Positions 37,077-45,443 of a stretch of DNA of 48,269 bases are shown one piece after another. Within the stretch, counting starts at the first letter, position 1, and every line of letters begins with the position of its first letter. Below the pieces are notes generated by a model. The model worked only from the letters and a program-made list of their open reading frames with translations. It ran no database searches and had not been told where the DNA came from. The position numbers and the translations under genes are program-made. Origin of the DNA: Prochloron sp. SulCav_FS08_3_32_3330 (GTDB lineage Bacteria > Cyanobacteriota > Cyanobacteriia > Cyanobacteriales > DYNF01); contig DYNF01000013.1 in NCBI GenBank assembly GCA_020721205.1, positions 13,256 to 61,524 on the forward strand. The letters run 5' to 3'.

Positions 37077-40000
37077 ATGGATTTTCAATATTATTTACAA
37101 CAACTTAAACAAAATTTAAAAAAGGGTAGTGAAAGAAGTCACTATTATGCACTAAAAAGTTTAATTGATAGTGCTTTAATTGGTATTGCGGCAGTGGTTG
37201 AAGAAAGAGGTAATAATGTAGGAATACCTGATTTTACTATCAGAAGAAATAAAAATATTATTGGCTCTAATGAAAGTATTATTGGTTATATTGAAGCTAA
37301 AAAAATTGGAGATGACTTAAATAAAATTCAAAATTATGAACAAGTACAAAGATATTTAGATTCTTTTGTTGGTCAAAATTTAATCTTAACTAATTTTTTA
37401 GAATTTCGTTTATTTAGAGATGGAAAATTATATCTTTTTGGTACTTTAGGAAATCTAACAAATAATCAAGTTATTAACAATCAAGATTTTACAAAAGTAG
37501 CAGATTTAATTAATGAATTTGTTAATTATCAAGAAAAAACTATTAATAATTATTTAGAATTAGCTCAACAGATGGCGACTTATACTAGGTCAGTTAAATC
37601 GGCGATTGAAGAAGCTTTAAAAAAAGAAGATAAAACTGGAGAATTAACTAAATTAAAAGAGCTTTTTAGTGATTTATTAATTCCTGATTTGGATAATCAA
37701 AATTTTGCTGATATGTCTGCTCAAACTATTGCTTATGGTTTATTTACTGCCTTATTTTATCATGCACAAAATCAAAATAAAGAAACTTTTAATCGTCAAA
37801 GTATTAGTTCTTATTTTGGGAATAAAATTCCTTTTTTAAAAGGTTTTTTTCAAACGGTAATCAAAACAAATATTGTCACTGAAATTGATGTAGCAATTAA
37901 TAATTTGATCAAACTTTTTGCTAAGATTGATATGATTAATATTTTGGAAAATTTTGGTCAGGAAACGAAACAAGAAGAACCTGTTATTCATTTTTACGAG
38001 ACATTTTTAGCTAGTTATGAAGTTTCTTTAAGAAAAACAAGAGGAGTATATTATACTCCTGAACCTGTAGTATATTTTATGGTTAAATTTGTTAATGATA
38101 TTTTAAAAAGTAATGAAAATTTCCCCTTTCTTCAAGATGGTTTTGCTAATGAGAAAGTAACTATTCTTGATCCAGCTACAGGAACAGGTACTTTTATTTA
38201 TCAAGTAATTACACAAATTTATTATGATTTTGAAAAATATGGATTTTTACGTTGGGATCAATTCTTTAGAGATCGAAAACTTTTACAAAGATTATATGGT
38301 TTTGAAATATTAATGACTCCTTATACTATTGCTCATTTAAAAATTCAATTATTCTTGGAAAGATTGGGTTATAATTTTGAAGAAAATGAAAGATTAAATA
38401 TTTTTTTAACTAATGCTTTAGACGAGGGACTTAAAAAAAGTAATGTTTTATTAGGTCAATATATTGCACAGGAAGCTAATTCTGCGGCAAAAGTAAAAAA
38501 TGAAATTCCCATTTTAGTTATTTTAGGTAATCCTCCTTATGCTGGACATTCTGCTAATAAAAATAGTTGGATTAATAAATATGTAAAGGATTATTATAAA
38601 GTTGATGATGGAAGTTTAAATGAAAAAAATCCAAAATGGTTACAAGATGATTATGTTAAATTTATTCGTTTTGGACAGTGGAAAATTGATAAAACAGGAC
38701 AAGGTATTTTAGCTTTTATTACTAATCATGGTTATTTAGATAATCCCACATTTAGGGGAATGCGTCAAAGTTTACTTAAAAGTTTTAGCCGTATTTATAT
38801 TATTAATTTACATGGAAATGCTAAGAAAAAAGAAATTTCTCCTGATGGGAGTAAAGATGAAAATGTTTTTAATATTCAACAGGGTGTTTGTATTACTATT
38901 TTTATTAAAGAAACTAATAATTCAGAAAATATGGCTCAGGTTTATTATTATGATGTATGGGGTAAAAGAAAGGATAAATATGATTTTTTACAAACTCACG
39001 ATTTTCATAATATAAAATGGCAAAAAGTTAATCCTGTTTCTCCTTTTTATTTACTTGTTCCTCAAGATGATAACTTAAGAGAAGAATATAATAACTATTG
39101 GAAAATCAATGATATTATGTCTGTTAATGTGTTAGGTTTTCAAACTCATCGAGATCATTTTGCCATTGATTTTGAGAGAAATAAGCTTTATCAAAGAATC
39201 AAAGAAATGAGAAATAATAAAATTTCTGATCAAGAATTTTATGAAAAATATCAAGTTCAAGATAATAGAGATTGGAAATTAAACAAAGCACGTCAAATAA
39301 TTAAAAATGATCAAGAATGGGAAAATAAATTAATTCAATGTTTATATCGTCCTTTTGATTGGAGATATTGTTATTTTAGTAAAGTAGCTATGGATTATCC
39401 TCGACGTGAATTAATTAATAATGTTTTTAAAAAAGAAAACTTATGTTTAGGTTTAGGAAGACAAGGAATAGCAGTTAATGATCCAATTTGGTCTTTAATA
39501 TCAGTTTCTAATGAACCAATTGATGCTAATATTTTTAGACGAGGTGGAGTTAATGTTTTTCCTCTTTATACCTATCCTAATACAGAAAATGGACAGAGTA
39601 ATTTAATTAAAGAAAAAAATGCTAATTTTTCGCCTAAGTTTTTAACCAAAATTCAAGAAAAATTAGGTTATATTCCCACACCCGAAAAGATATTTTATTA
39701 TATTTATGGTGTTTTACATTCACCAACTTATCGAGAAAGATACGCCGAATTTTTAAAGATAGATTTTCCTCGTATTCCCTTAACAAGTAATGATCAATTA
39801 TTTAATAATTTAGCAGATAAAGGAGAAGAATTAGTTAACTTACATTTAATGAAATCGCCAAAATTAGATAATTTAATAACAACTTATCAAGGTGATCCAG
39901 AAACTTTAATTAATCAAATAAAATATTATGCTAAAGAAGAAAAATTAACTATTAATAAAAATTGTTATATTCAGGGTATTTCTGAAAAAGTTTGGCTATT

Positions 40001-40175
40001 TAAAATCGGAGGTTATCAAGTATTAGATAAATGGTTAAAAGATCGTAAAAGTGATCAAAAACTATTATCAACAGAAGATTTAATTTATTATCAAAAAATA
40101 ATTGTAGTTTTAACAGAAATAATTAAAATTATGACAGAAATTGATGAGATTATTCCTCATTTTCCAATTTTATAA
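37077..40175 (+). CDS. Type IIG-like restriction endonuclease/N6-adenine methyltransferase (single chain)
   Basis: N-terminal PD-(D/E)xK-like IPDFTIRRN...GYIEAKKIG; MTase motif I ILDPATGTGTFIYQV; motif IV LGNPPYAG; no helicase motifs. Confidence 0.85.
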   Translation: MDFQYYLQQLKQNLKKGSERSHYYALKSLIDSALIGIAAVVEERGNNVGIPDFTIRRNKNIIGSNESIIGYIEAKKIGDDLNKIQNYEQVQRYLDSFVGQNLILTNFLEFRLFRDGKLYLFGTLGNLTNNQVINNQDFTKVADLINEFVNYQEKTINNYLELAQQMATYTRSVKSAIEEALKKEDKTGELTKLKELFSDLLIPDLDNQNFADMSAQTIAYGLFTALFYHAQNQNKETFNRQSISSYFGNKIPFLKGFFQTVIKTNIVTEIDVAINNLIKLFAKIDMINILENFGQETKQEEPVIHFYETFLASYEVSLRKTRGVYYTPEPVVYFMVKFVNDILKSNENFPFLQDGFANEKVTILDPATGTGTFIYQVITQIYYDFEKYGFLRWDQFFRDRKLLQRLYGFEILMTPYTIAHLKIQLFLERLGYNFEENERLNIFLTNALDEGLKKSNVLLGQYIAQEANSAAKVKNEIPILVILGNPPYAGHSANKNSWINKYVKDYYKVDDGSLNEKNPKWLQDDYVKFIRFGQWKIDKTGQGILAFITNHGYLDNPTFRGMRQSLLKSFSRIYIINLHGNAKKKEISPDGSKDENVFNIQQGVCITIFIKETNNSENMAQVYYYDVWGKRKDKYDFLQTHDFHNIKWQKVNPVSPFYLLVPQDDNLREEYNNYWKINDIMSVNVLGFQTHRDHFAIDFERNKLYQRIKEMRNNKISDQEFYEKYQVQDNRDWKLNKARQIIKNDQEWENKLIQCLYRPFDWRYCYFSKVAMDYPRRELINNVFKKENLCLGLGRQGIAVNDPIWSLISVSNEPIDANIFRRGGVNVFPLYTYPNTENGQSNLIKEKNANFSPKFLTKIQEKLGYIPTPEKIFYYIYGVLHSPTYRERYAEFLKIDFPRIPLTSNDQLFNNLADKGEELVNLHLMKSPKLDNLITTYQGDPETLINQIKYYAKEEKLTINKNCYIQGISEKVWLFKIGGYQVLDKWLKDRKSDQKLLSTEDLIYYQKIIVVLTEIIKIMTEIDEIIPHFPIL

Positions 40176-40188
40176 ATTTAATTATATG

Positions 40189-40325
40189 TTGTCATGCCCA
40201 AACCTCACGATCAATTTTAATTAATTACAAATAATTTTTATGCACAATATTAATCTGATAATGGGCATGACAATATATAATTTAATGGTTAAAGATATAG
40301 GTTAAGGAAGTCATGTTTCCCCTAC
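40189..40325. repeat. Bipartite inverted-repeat element copy G, left arm missing
   Basis: ttgtcatgcccaaacctcacgatc ... gggcatgacaa ... gtcatgtttcccctac. Confidence 0.75.
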
Positions 40326-40329
40326 AGAT

Positions 40330-40394
40330 TTGTTGATGATTAAATTATTTTTAAGGTACAATAAAATTGTAATTTTAAATATTAAGTGATTATG
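40330..40394 (+). promoter_or_regulatory. Type I leader copy G
   Basis: tgTTGATGattaaattatttttaaggTACAATaaaattgtaattttaaatattaagtgattatg. Confidence 0.8.
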
Positions 40395-40595
40395 AAAATA
40401 CAAGCAATTATACATGAGGCTGAAGAAGGCGGTTATTGGGCAGAAGTTCCTGCTTTACCCGGATGTATTACAGAGGGTGATACTTGGGAGGAATTAATTG
40501 AGAATCTTCAAGAAGCAGTTGAAGGCTGTTTAGAATTAATCGCCGAGCGTAACACTAATAATAATCAAACTAATTTAACTGAGATTTATATATGA
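40392..40595 (+). CDS. HicB-family antitoxin
   Basis: MKIQAIIHEAEEGGYWAEVPALPGCITEGDTWEELIENLQEAVEGCLEL. Confidence 0.92.
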   Translation: MKIQAIIHEAEEGGYWAEVPALPGCITEGDTWEELIENLQEAVEGCLELIAERNTNNNQTNLTEIYI

Positions 40596-40801
40596 AATCA
40601 ATTTCAGGTAAAGAATTGTGCAAAATTGTACAAAAATATGGTTGGCTTTTAAAAAGAATAAAGGGAAGTCATCACATTTTTGAAAAAACAGGATTAGATA
40701 CTACTTTATCTATTCCTGTTCACGGAAATAAAGACTTAAAAATTGGCACTCTTAAAGCTTTATTAAAACAAGCTAATTTAACAGAAAATGATTTACTTTA
40801 A
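40592..40801 (+). CDS. HicA-family toxin
   Basis: SGKELCKIVQKYGWLLKRIKGSHHIFEKTGLDTTLSIPVHGNKDLKIGTLKALLKQANL. Confidence 0.93.
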   Translation: MKSISGKELCKIVQKYGWLLKRIKGSHHIFEKTGLDTTLSIPVHGNKDLKIGTLKALLKQANLTENDLL

Positions 40802-40812
40802 TTGTTACAATT

Positions 40813-40875
40813 GTAGGGCATGACAAAATTAAATTTAATGGTTAAAAATATAAGTTAAGGAAGTCATGCCCCTAC
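40813..40875. repeat. Short (63 bp) single-hairpin version of the inverted-repeat element, copy H
   Basis: gtagggcatgac ... gtcatgcccctac. Confidence 0.75.
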
Positions 40876-40941
40876 AAAGTTGATGGTTAAATTATTTTTA
40901 ATATAAAATAAAAATGTAATTTTAAATATTAAGTAATTATG
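40876..40941 (+). promoter_or_regulatory. Type I leader copy H, upstream of a non-TA gene
   Basis: aaagTTGATGgttaaattatttttaataTAAAATaaaaatgtaattttaaatattaagtaattatg. Confidence 0.8.
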
Positions 40942-41634
40942 AAAATTAACTATCAACCCCTTTTATTACGTCTTTTACATGGTATAACTGCTATATCTAG
41001 CATATTGGCAATTATAACCGCATTTTGGACTTATAATACCTATGATGGTAGATGGGGTAAATTGCCTCTGCCTGATTTTAAGGCGATCGAGGGCATTCAT
41101 GGCACTTTTGGTTTATGGAGTTTATTAATATTTCCTCTGTTTGTAATCTATGCTTTTCAAAGGGGTAAAAATCGTTTAATTCAAGCAGATTTTTTGAGTA
41201 AAATTGGTAATTTTAAACAGAAAGTTTGGTGGTATAATCTCCATAGATTAATTAATACATTAACTATTTTAAGCTTAACTTTTGCTGTGTTTTCGGGTAA
41301 AATGATGGGGGAAAAATGGTTGCCTCAAGGTGAATTAAATCATTATTGGTATTATGGGCATTTAATTTCATGGTTATTATTAGTTATTTGTCTTTTCTTC
41401 CATTTATTAATGAGTTTTAAAGTGGGAGGTTTTTCTCTAATTTTATCAATGTTTAATCGTCAATTTAGAGTTAATGATCATCCTCAATTATGGCGTAAAA
41501 ATCTTAAATATTTTAAGGAAAATTGGCAAAAAATTTTAGTTAAAGAATGGGAAATTTTACCTTTTCATTTTAAAATATTAGAAATAGTTATTTTAATTAG
41601 TATAATTTTAGCGTGGTTAATTTCCTTTTTTTGA
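40939..41634 (+). CDS. Cytochrome b/b561-like membrane protein
   Basis: LLLRLLHGITAISSILAIITAFWTYNTYDG..., WWYNLHRLINTLTILSLTFAVFSGKMMGE, HLISWLLLVICLFFHLLMSFKVGG: paired His in TM helices. Confidence 0.75.
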   Translation: MKINYQPLLLRLLHGITAISSILAIITAFWTYNTYDGRWGKLPLPDFKAIEGIHGTFGLWSLLIFPLFVIYAFQRGKNRLIQADFLSKIGNFKQKVWWYNLHRLINTLTILSLTFAVFSGKMMGEKWLPQGELNHYWYYGHLISWLLLVICLFFHLLMSFKVGGFSLILSMFNRQFRVNDHPQLWRKNLKYFKENWQKILVKEWEILPFHFKILEIVILISIILAWLISFF

Positions 41635-41647
41635 AAATTAATAAATT

Positions 41648-42088
41648 ATGAATAATCAAGTTTTTGAACAATCAATTTTAATTAATGCTAGTATCACAAA
41701 TGTGGAGAAATGTATCACGGATCAAATTTTAATGCACCAATGGTTAAACCATCTGTTAAAATGTGAATCAATCGGTGAATGGAGTACCAAAGTCGGCAGT
41801 CGCTGTCGTTTTTTGATTAAAATTCCTTTGATTAATCCGAGTTTAATGAGTACAGTAATTGAGCGAGAAACGGGCTTAATTATTTGGCAATTTGAAGGCT
41901 TTTTTCACGGTTGCGATCGCTGGGAATGGTTCACAAAATACTCTGGAACTCTCTTAATTAATCGGTTTGAATTTACTATTTCTAACCCTTTAATCAATTT
42001 TGGTTTTAATTTATTTGCTTCTAAATTAACTCAAAAAGATATGAAAGCTCAACTTAAAAGATTAAAAAAACTAGCTGAACAATTATAA
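41648..42088 (+). CDS. SRPBCC family protein
   Basis: FEQSILINASITNVEKCITDQILMHQWLNHLLKCESIGEWSTKVGSRCRF, START/Bet v1-like pattern. Confidence 0.75.
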   Translation: MNNQVFEQSILINASITNVEKCITDQILMHQWLNHLLKCESIGEWSTKVGSRCRFLIKIPLINPSLMSTVIERETGLIIWQFEGFFHGCDRWEWFTKYSGTLLINRFEFTISNPLINFGFNLFASKLTQKDMKAQLKRLKKLAEQL

Positions 42089-42093
42089 TTTAG

Positions 42094-42146
42094 GTTCGTT
42101 GTTGTGCTTCAGCACTCTTAAATTGTGCTGAAGCACAACAACCAAC
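42094..42146. repeat. Inverted repeat, GTTGTTGTGCTTCAGCAC family
   Basis: gttcgttgttgtgcttcagcac ... gtgctgaagcacaacaaccaac. Confidence 0.85.
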
Positions 42147-42170
42147 TTATTTTATGATTAATTATTAATT

Positions 42171-43043
42171 ATGACTCAATCTTTAATTTCTGTAGACTGG
42201 TTAGCTGAAAATTTACAAAATCCTAATCTTAAAATCATAGACTGTCGTTTTTCCCTCAATGATATTAATTTAGGCAGACAACAATATGAAAAAAACCATA
42301 TTTTAGGGGCATTTTATCTCGATTTGAATCAAGATTTATCTTCCTCCGTGCAAAAACATGGAGGAAGACATCCCCTTCCCGATCGGGATATTTTTTGTCA
42401 AAAATTAGCGCAAATTGGCATAACTTTAAATGAAACTTTTGTCATCGCTTATGACGATAATTTTAGTGCTTTTGCTTCTCGTTTATGGTGGTTATTACGT
42501 TATTTTGGACATGAAAAAGTCGCAATTTTAAACGGAGGTTATTCAGCATGGAAAACTCATAATTATCCAGTAACCGAGGTTATTCCTGACTCTGAAAAAG
42601 GCTCTTTTGACGCTCAACCTCAAACAGATTGGGTTTATCATCGAGATCAAGTTAGAGAATTGAAAGATTTGTCAGAAATAGTATTAATAGACTCAAGAGA
42701 AGGCGATCGCTACCGAGGAGAAAGTGAGCCGATTGATCCCGTAGCCGGACATATTCCGGGGGCGATTAACCTACCTTGGAAAACAAGTTTAGATGAAAAA
42801 GCCTATTTTAAAACCTCAGAAGATCAACAAAAACGCTGGTTAGATTATGAGGATAAAAAAGAAATAATTGTTTATTGTGGCTCAGGTGTAACAGCTTGTG
42901 TTAATTTATTTTCCCTTCATTTAGCCGGGATCAGCAAAGGAAAACTTTATAGTGGCAGTTGGAGTGACTGGTGTTCCTATCTTAAATGTCAAAAGAGGAC
43001 ACCCGTTAAATTTCACAACAAAAAAAATATCAATAGAAATTAA
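42171..43043 (+). CDS. Thiosulfate/3-mercaptopyruvate sulfurtransferase (two rhodanese domains)
   Basis: HILGAFYLDLNQDLSS, HGGRHPLPD, VLIDSREGDRYRGESEPIDPVAGHIPGAINLPW, IIVYCGSGVTACVN. Confidence 0.93.
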   Translation: MTQSLISVDWLAENLQNPNLKIIDCRFSLNDINLGRQQYEKNHILGAFYLDLNQDLSSSVQKHGGRHPLPDRDIFCQKLAQIGITLNETFVIAYDDNFSAFASRLWWLLRYFGHEKVAILNGGYSAWKTHNYPVTEVIPDSEKGSFDAQPQTDWVYHRDQVRELKDLSEIVLIDSREGDRYRGESEPIDPVAGHIPGAINLPWKTSLDEKAYFKTSEDQQKRWLDYEDKKEIIVYCGSGVTACVNLFSLHLAGISKGKLYSGSWSDWCSYLKCQKRTPVKFHNKKNINRN

Positions 43044-43199
43044 CGGGTGATGAATTTTGACCAATAAATAAACCAAAAAGTTAGTTAAATGAATAATTTA
43101 ACTAACCTTTTTTCTTCTTCCATGATAAAATGATCGTAACGTAACCAGTAATGTGGGCGTAAAAAAACAAAACAAGTACCTAGAAAAAAATAAATAGTT

Positions 43200-43430
43200 A
43201 AAGTATGGGGTTACTGACTTGAAAAACCTAGTCAGTGTAAAACTTTAAAGGAACAAAATAACCTAGATACTAGCGGTGGGACAGATCGTAGCACACAGAA
43301 GAAAGTGTGGTTAAAATGCTTGTTAAGTCGTTCTGGCGGGGATTAACTAGAAATGGTTAGTCTAGTTAAGAGGCAATCTGAAAGAAACAAGAATCTCCCG
43401 TTACAGCGTAGCTTAACGGTGAGAGTGTCA
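43200..43430 (+). other. Possible decayed IS200/IS605 tnpB 3' end with right-end hairpin, or structured ncRNA
   Basis: caagaatctcccgttacagcgtagcttaacggtgagagtgtcaac resembles IS605-type right-end hairpin (GAATC-stem-loop-GTGTCAA); upstream frame reads SGGTDRSTQKKVWLKCLLSRSGGD*. Confidence 0.4.
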
Positions 43431-43507
43431 ACTGATTTAATGTGAAGATAACAGAAATTCAGTTTATAATGATCTTAAACTGAACATCTGCTCCTTTAAC
43501 TTAATTT

Positions 43508-45283
43508 ATGTTATTGTCCCTTTCCATTGAAAATTTTGCACTAATAGACCAGCTAGAATTAAATTTTCAGGCTGGTTTAACTGTGTTGACGGGGGAAACG
43601 GGGGCGGGTAAGTCTATTATTCTCGATGCTATTGATGTGGTGTTGGGGGGGAAAGTTAATAGTCGTTTGATCCGCACGGGTAGCCAAAAATCCAAGATCC
43701 AAGGGGTTTTTCGGGTTAGTGATACTTTAAAAAAATGGCTAGAAAAAAATCAAATTAAGCCTTTAGTGCAAAATCAGGTTATTTTTAGTCGAGAATTAAT
43801 TATTGGTGGGGCTAGTTTGCGATCGCGCTCTAAAGTTAATGGATTATTAGTTAATCGTAGTTTTATGAGTAAATTACGGGAGCAATTAGTGGAAATTACT
43901 GCTCAAGGACAAACGGTAGAATTAATGATTCCTGAGCGTCAAAGAGAGTTATTAGATAGTTATGGAGGAGAAATTTTATTAGAACAAAGAAAAAAAGTGA
44001 AAGAAGCTTATGAATTAACTCAGATTGCTAAACATAATTTAGAAAAAAGAATTTCAATTCAACAACAACAGGCACAAAGGTTAGATTTTGTAAACTATCA
44101 ATTAAAAGAGTTAGATGAGGCTCAATTAAAAGATAGTGAGGAATTAGAGGATTTAGAACAGGAGCGTGATCGTCTTAGTCATATTGTGGAGTTACAACAG
44201 TCTAGTTATCAAGCTTATCAACTATTGTATCAAAATGATCGGGATGCTCCGGCGATCGCTGATTTATTAGGAGATGCGGAAAATATTTTAATCAATATGG
44301 TGGATTATGATCAAAAATTAGAGCCTATTTTAGAAATGATCCGATCAGCGATTACGGAAGTGGTGGAAGCTGGACAACAAATTAATAGTTATGGGGATAA
44401 TTTAGAGGCTGATCCAGAGCGTTTAGGAGAAATAGAAGAAAGAATCCGCATTTTAAAAAATATTTGTCGCAAATATGGCTCCACTTTACAAGAAGTAATC
44501 AAATTTTATGAACAGTTACAAAAAGAGTTAACAGAGCTTACTGATGAGGGACAATCCCTTGAAGATTTAGAAAAAAAATATGAAATTGCTCAAGAATATT
44601 TAATTAAACTTTGCCAAAAACTAACTTTATTAAGAAAAAATGCCTCTGAAAAACTGGAAGAACAATTAATTGAAGAATTAAAACCTTTAGCGATGGAAAA
44701 AGTTAAATTTGAATGTCGTTTAATCTCCTCTATTCCTAACGCAAAGGGGGCTGAAACTATCGCTTTTTATTTTAGTCCTAATCCGGGGGAGGAAGTACAA
44801 CCCCTTTCAATTATTGCTTCAGGCGGGGAAATGACACGGTTTTTATTGGCACTTAAATCCTGTTTTACTCAAGCTCAACAAACTCCTAAAACTCTAATCT
44901 TTGACGAAATTGATGCGGGAGTCTCAGGGAAAGTGGCACAGGCGATCGCCTCAAAACTTAATCAACTGAGTTGTTATCATCAAGTTTTATGTGTAACCCA
45001 TCAACCCCTTGTGGCGGCTATGGCTGACGGTCATTTTCGGGTAGACAAACAGACGATTGAAACTGGCACTACAGAATCCTCTGAATTAATAAATGAGGAT
45101 TCAGAGTTAAGAACGGTCATTAGGGTTAAATCCTTAGAAAAGTATGATCATCGCCGAGACGAGTTAGCAGAGTTAACGGGAGGACATTCCGCCCAAGATG
45201 CGATCGCCTTTGCGGAATCCCTTTTAGCACAAGCAAAAATAATCAAAAGAAAATCTTTAGAGATGAATAGACATCTCCAATAA
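43508..45283 (+). CDS. recN: DNA repair protein RecN
   Basis: MLLSLSIENFALIDQLELNFQAGLTVLTGETGAGKSIILDAI ... ASGGEMTRFLLALKSCF...TLIFDEIDAGVSGKVAQAIASKL. Confidence 0.96.
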   Translation: MLLSLSIENFALIDQLELNFQAGLTVLTGETGAGKSIILDAIDVVLGGKVNSRLIRTGSQKSKIQGVFRVSDTLKKWLEKNQIKPLVQNQVIFSRELIIGGASLRSRSKVNGLLVNRSFMSKLREQLVEITAQGQTVELMIPERQRELLDSYGGEILLEQRKKVKEAYELTQIAKHNLEKRISIQQQQAQRLDFVNYQLKELDEAQLKDSEELEDLEQERDRLSHIVELQQSSYQAYQLLYQNDRDAPAIADLLGDAENILINMVDYDQKLEPILEMIRSAITEVVEAGQQINSYGDNLEADPERLGEIEERIRILKNICRKYGSTLQEVIKFYEQLQKELTELTDEGQSLEDLEKKYEIAQEYLIKLCQKLTLLRKNASEKLEEQLIEELKPLAMEKVKFECRLISSIPNAKGAETIAFYFSPNPGEEVQPLSIIASGGEMTRFLLALKSCFTQAQQTPKTLIFDEIDAGVSGKVAQAIASKLNQLSCYHQVLCVTHQPLVAAMADGHFRVDKQTIETGTTESSELINEDSELRTVIRVKSLEKYDHRRDELAELTGGHSAQDAIAFAESLLAQAKIIKRKSLEMNRHLQ

Positions 45284-45286
45284 TCA

Positions 45287-45316
45287 AGTAGAGACGTAAA
45301 ATTTTACGTCTCTACT
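45287..45316. terminator. Perfect inverted repeat downstream of recN
   Basis: agtagagacgtaaaattttacgtctctact. Confidence 0.7.
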
Positions 45317-45443
45317 AAATATCAAATAACAACAGTAATAAAAATTTTAAAATTAAGCCCTATTTTTTAAGAAAATTGCTATAATTCATTTAAACTTTAA
45401 ATTAAATTAAATCACTTTATTATTTTAAAGAAAACTAATAAAA

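Noticed and set aside
38812-39015. Small ORF nested in the Type IIG-like gene
   Set aside because: Out-of-frame overlap with a clear coding frame and low-complexity product.
29310-41000. Classical integron (integrase plus attC) explanation for the TA array
   Set aside because: No tyrosine recombinase ORF in the window and the leader lacks attC-like paired R/L boxes; kept only as an analogy.
43050-43507. tmRNA or RNase P RNA upstream of recN
   Set aside because: No ANN...A-type tag peptide or recognisable conserved rnpB cores on reading.
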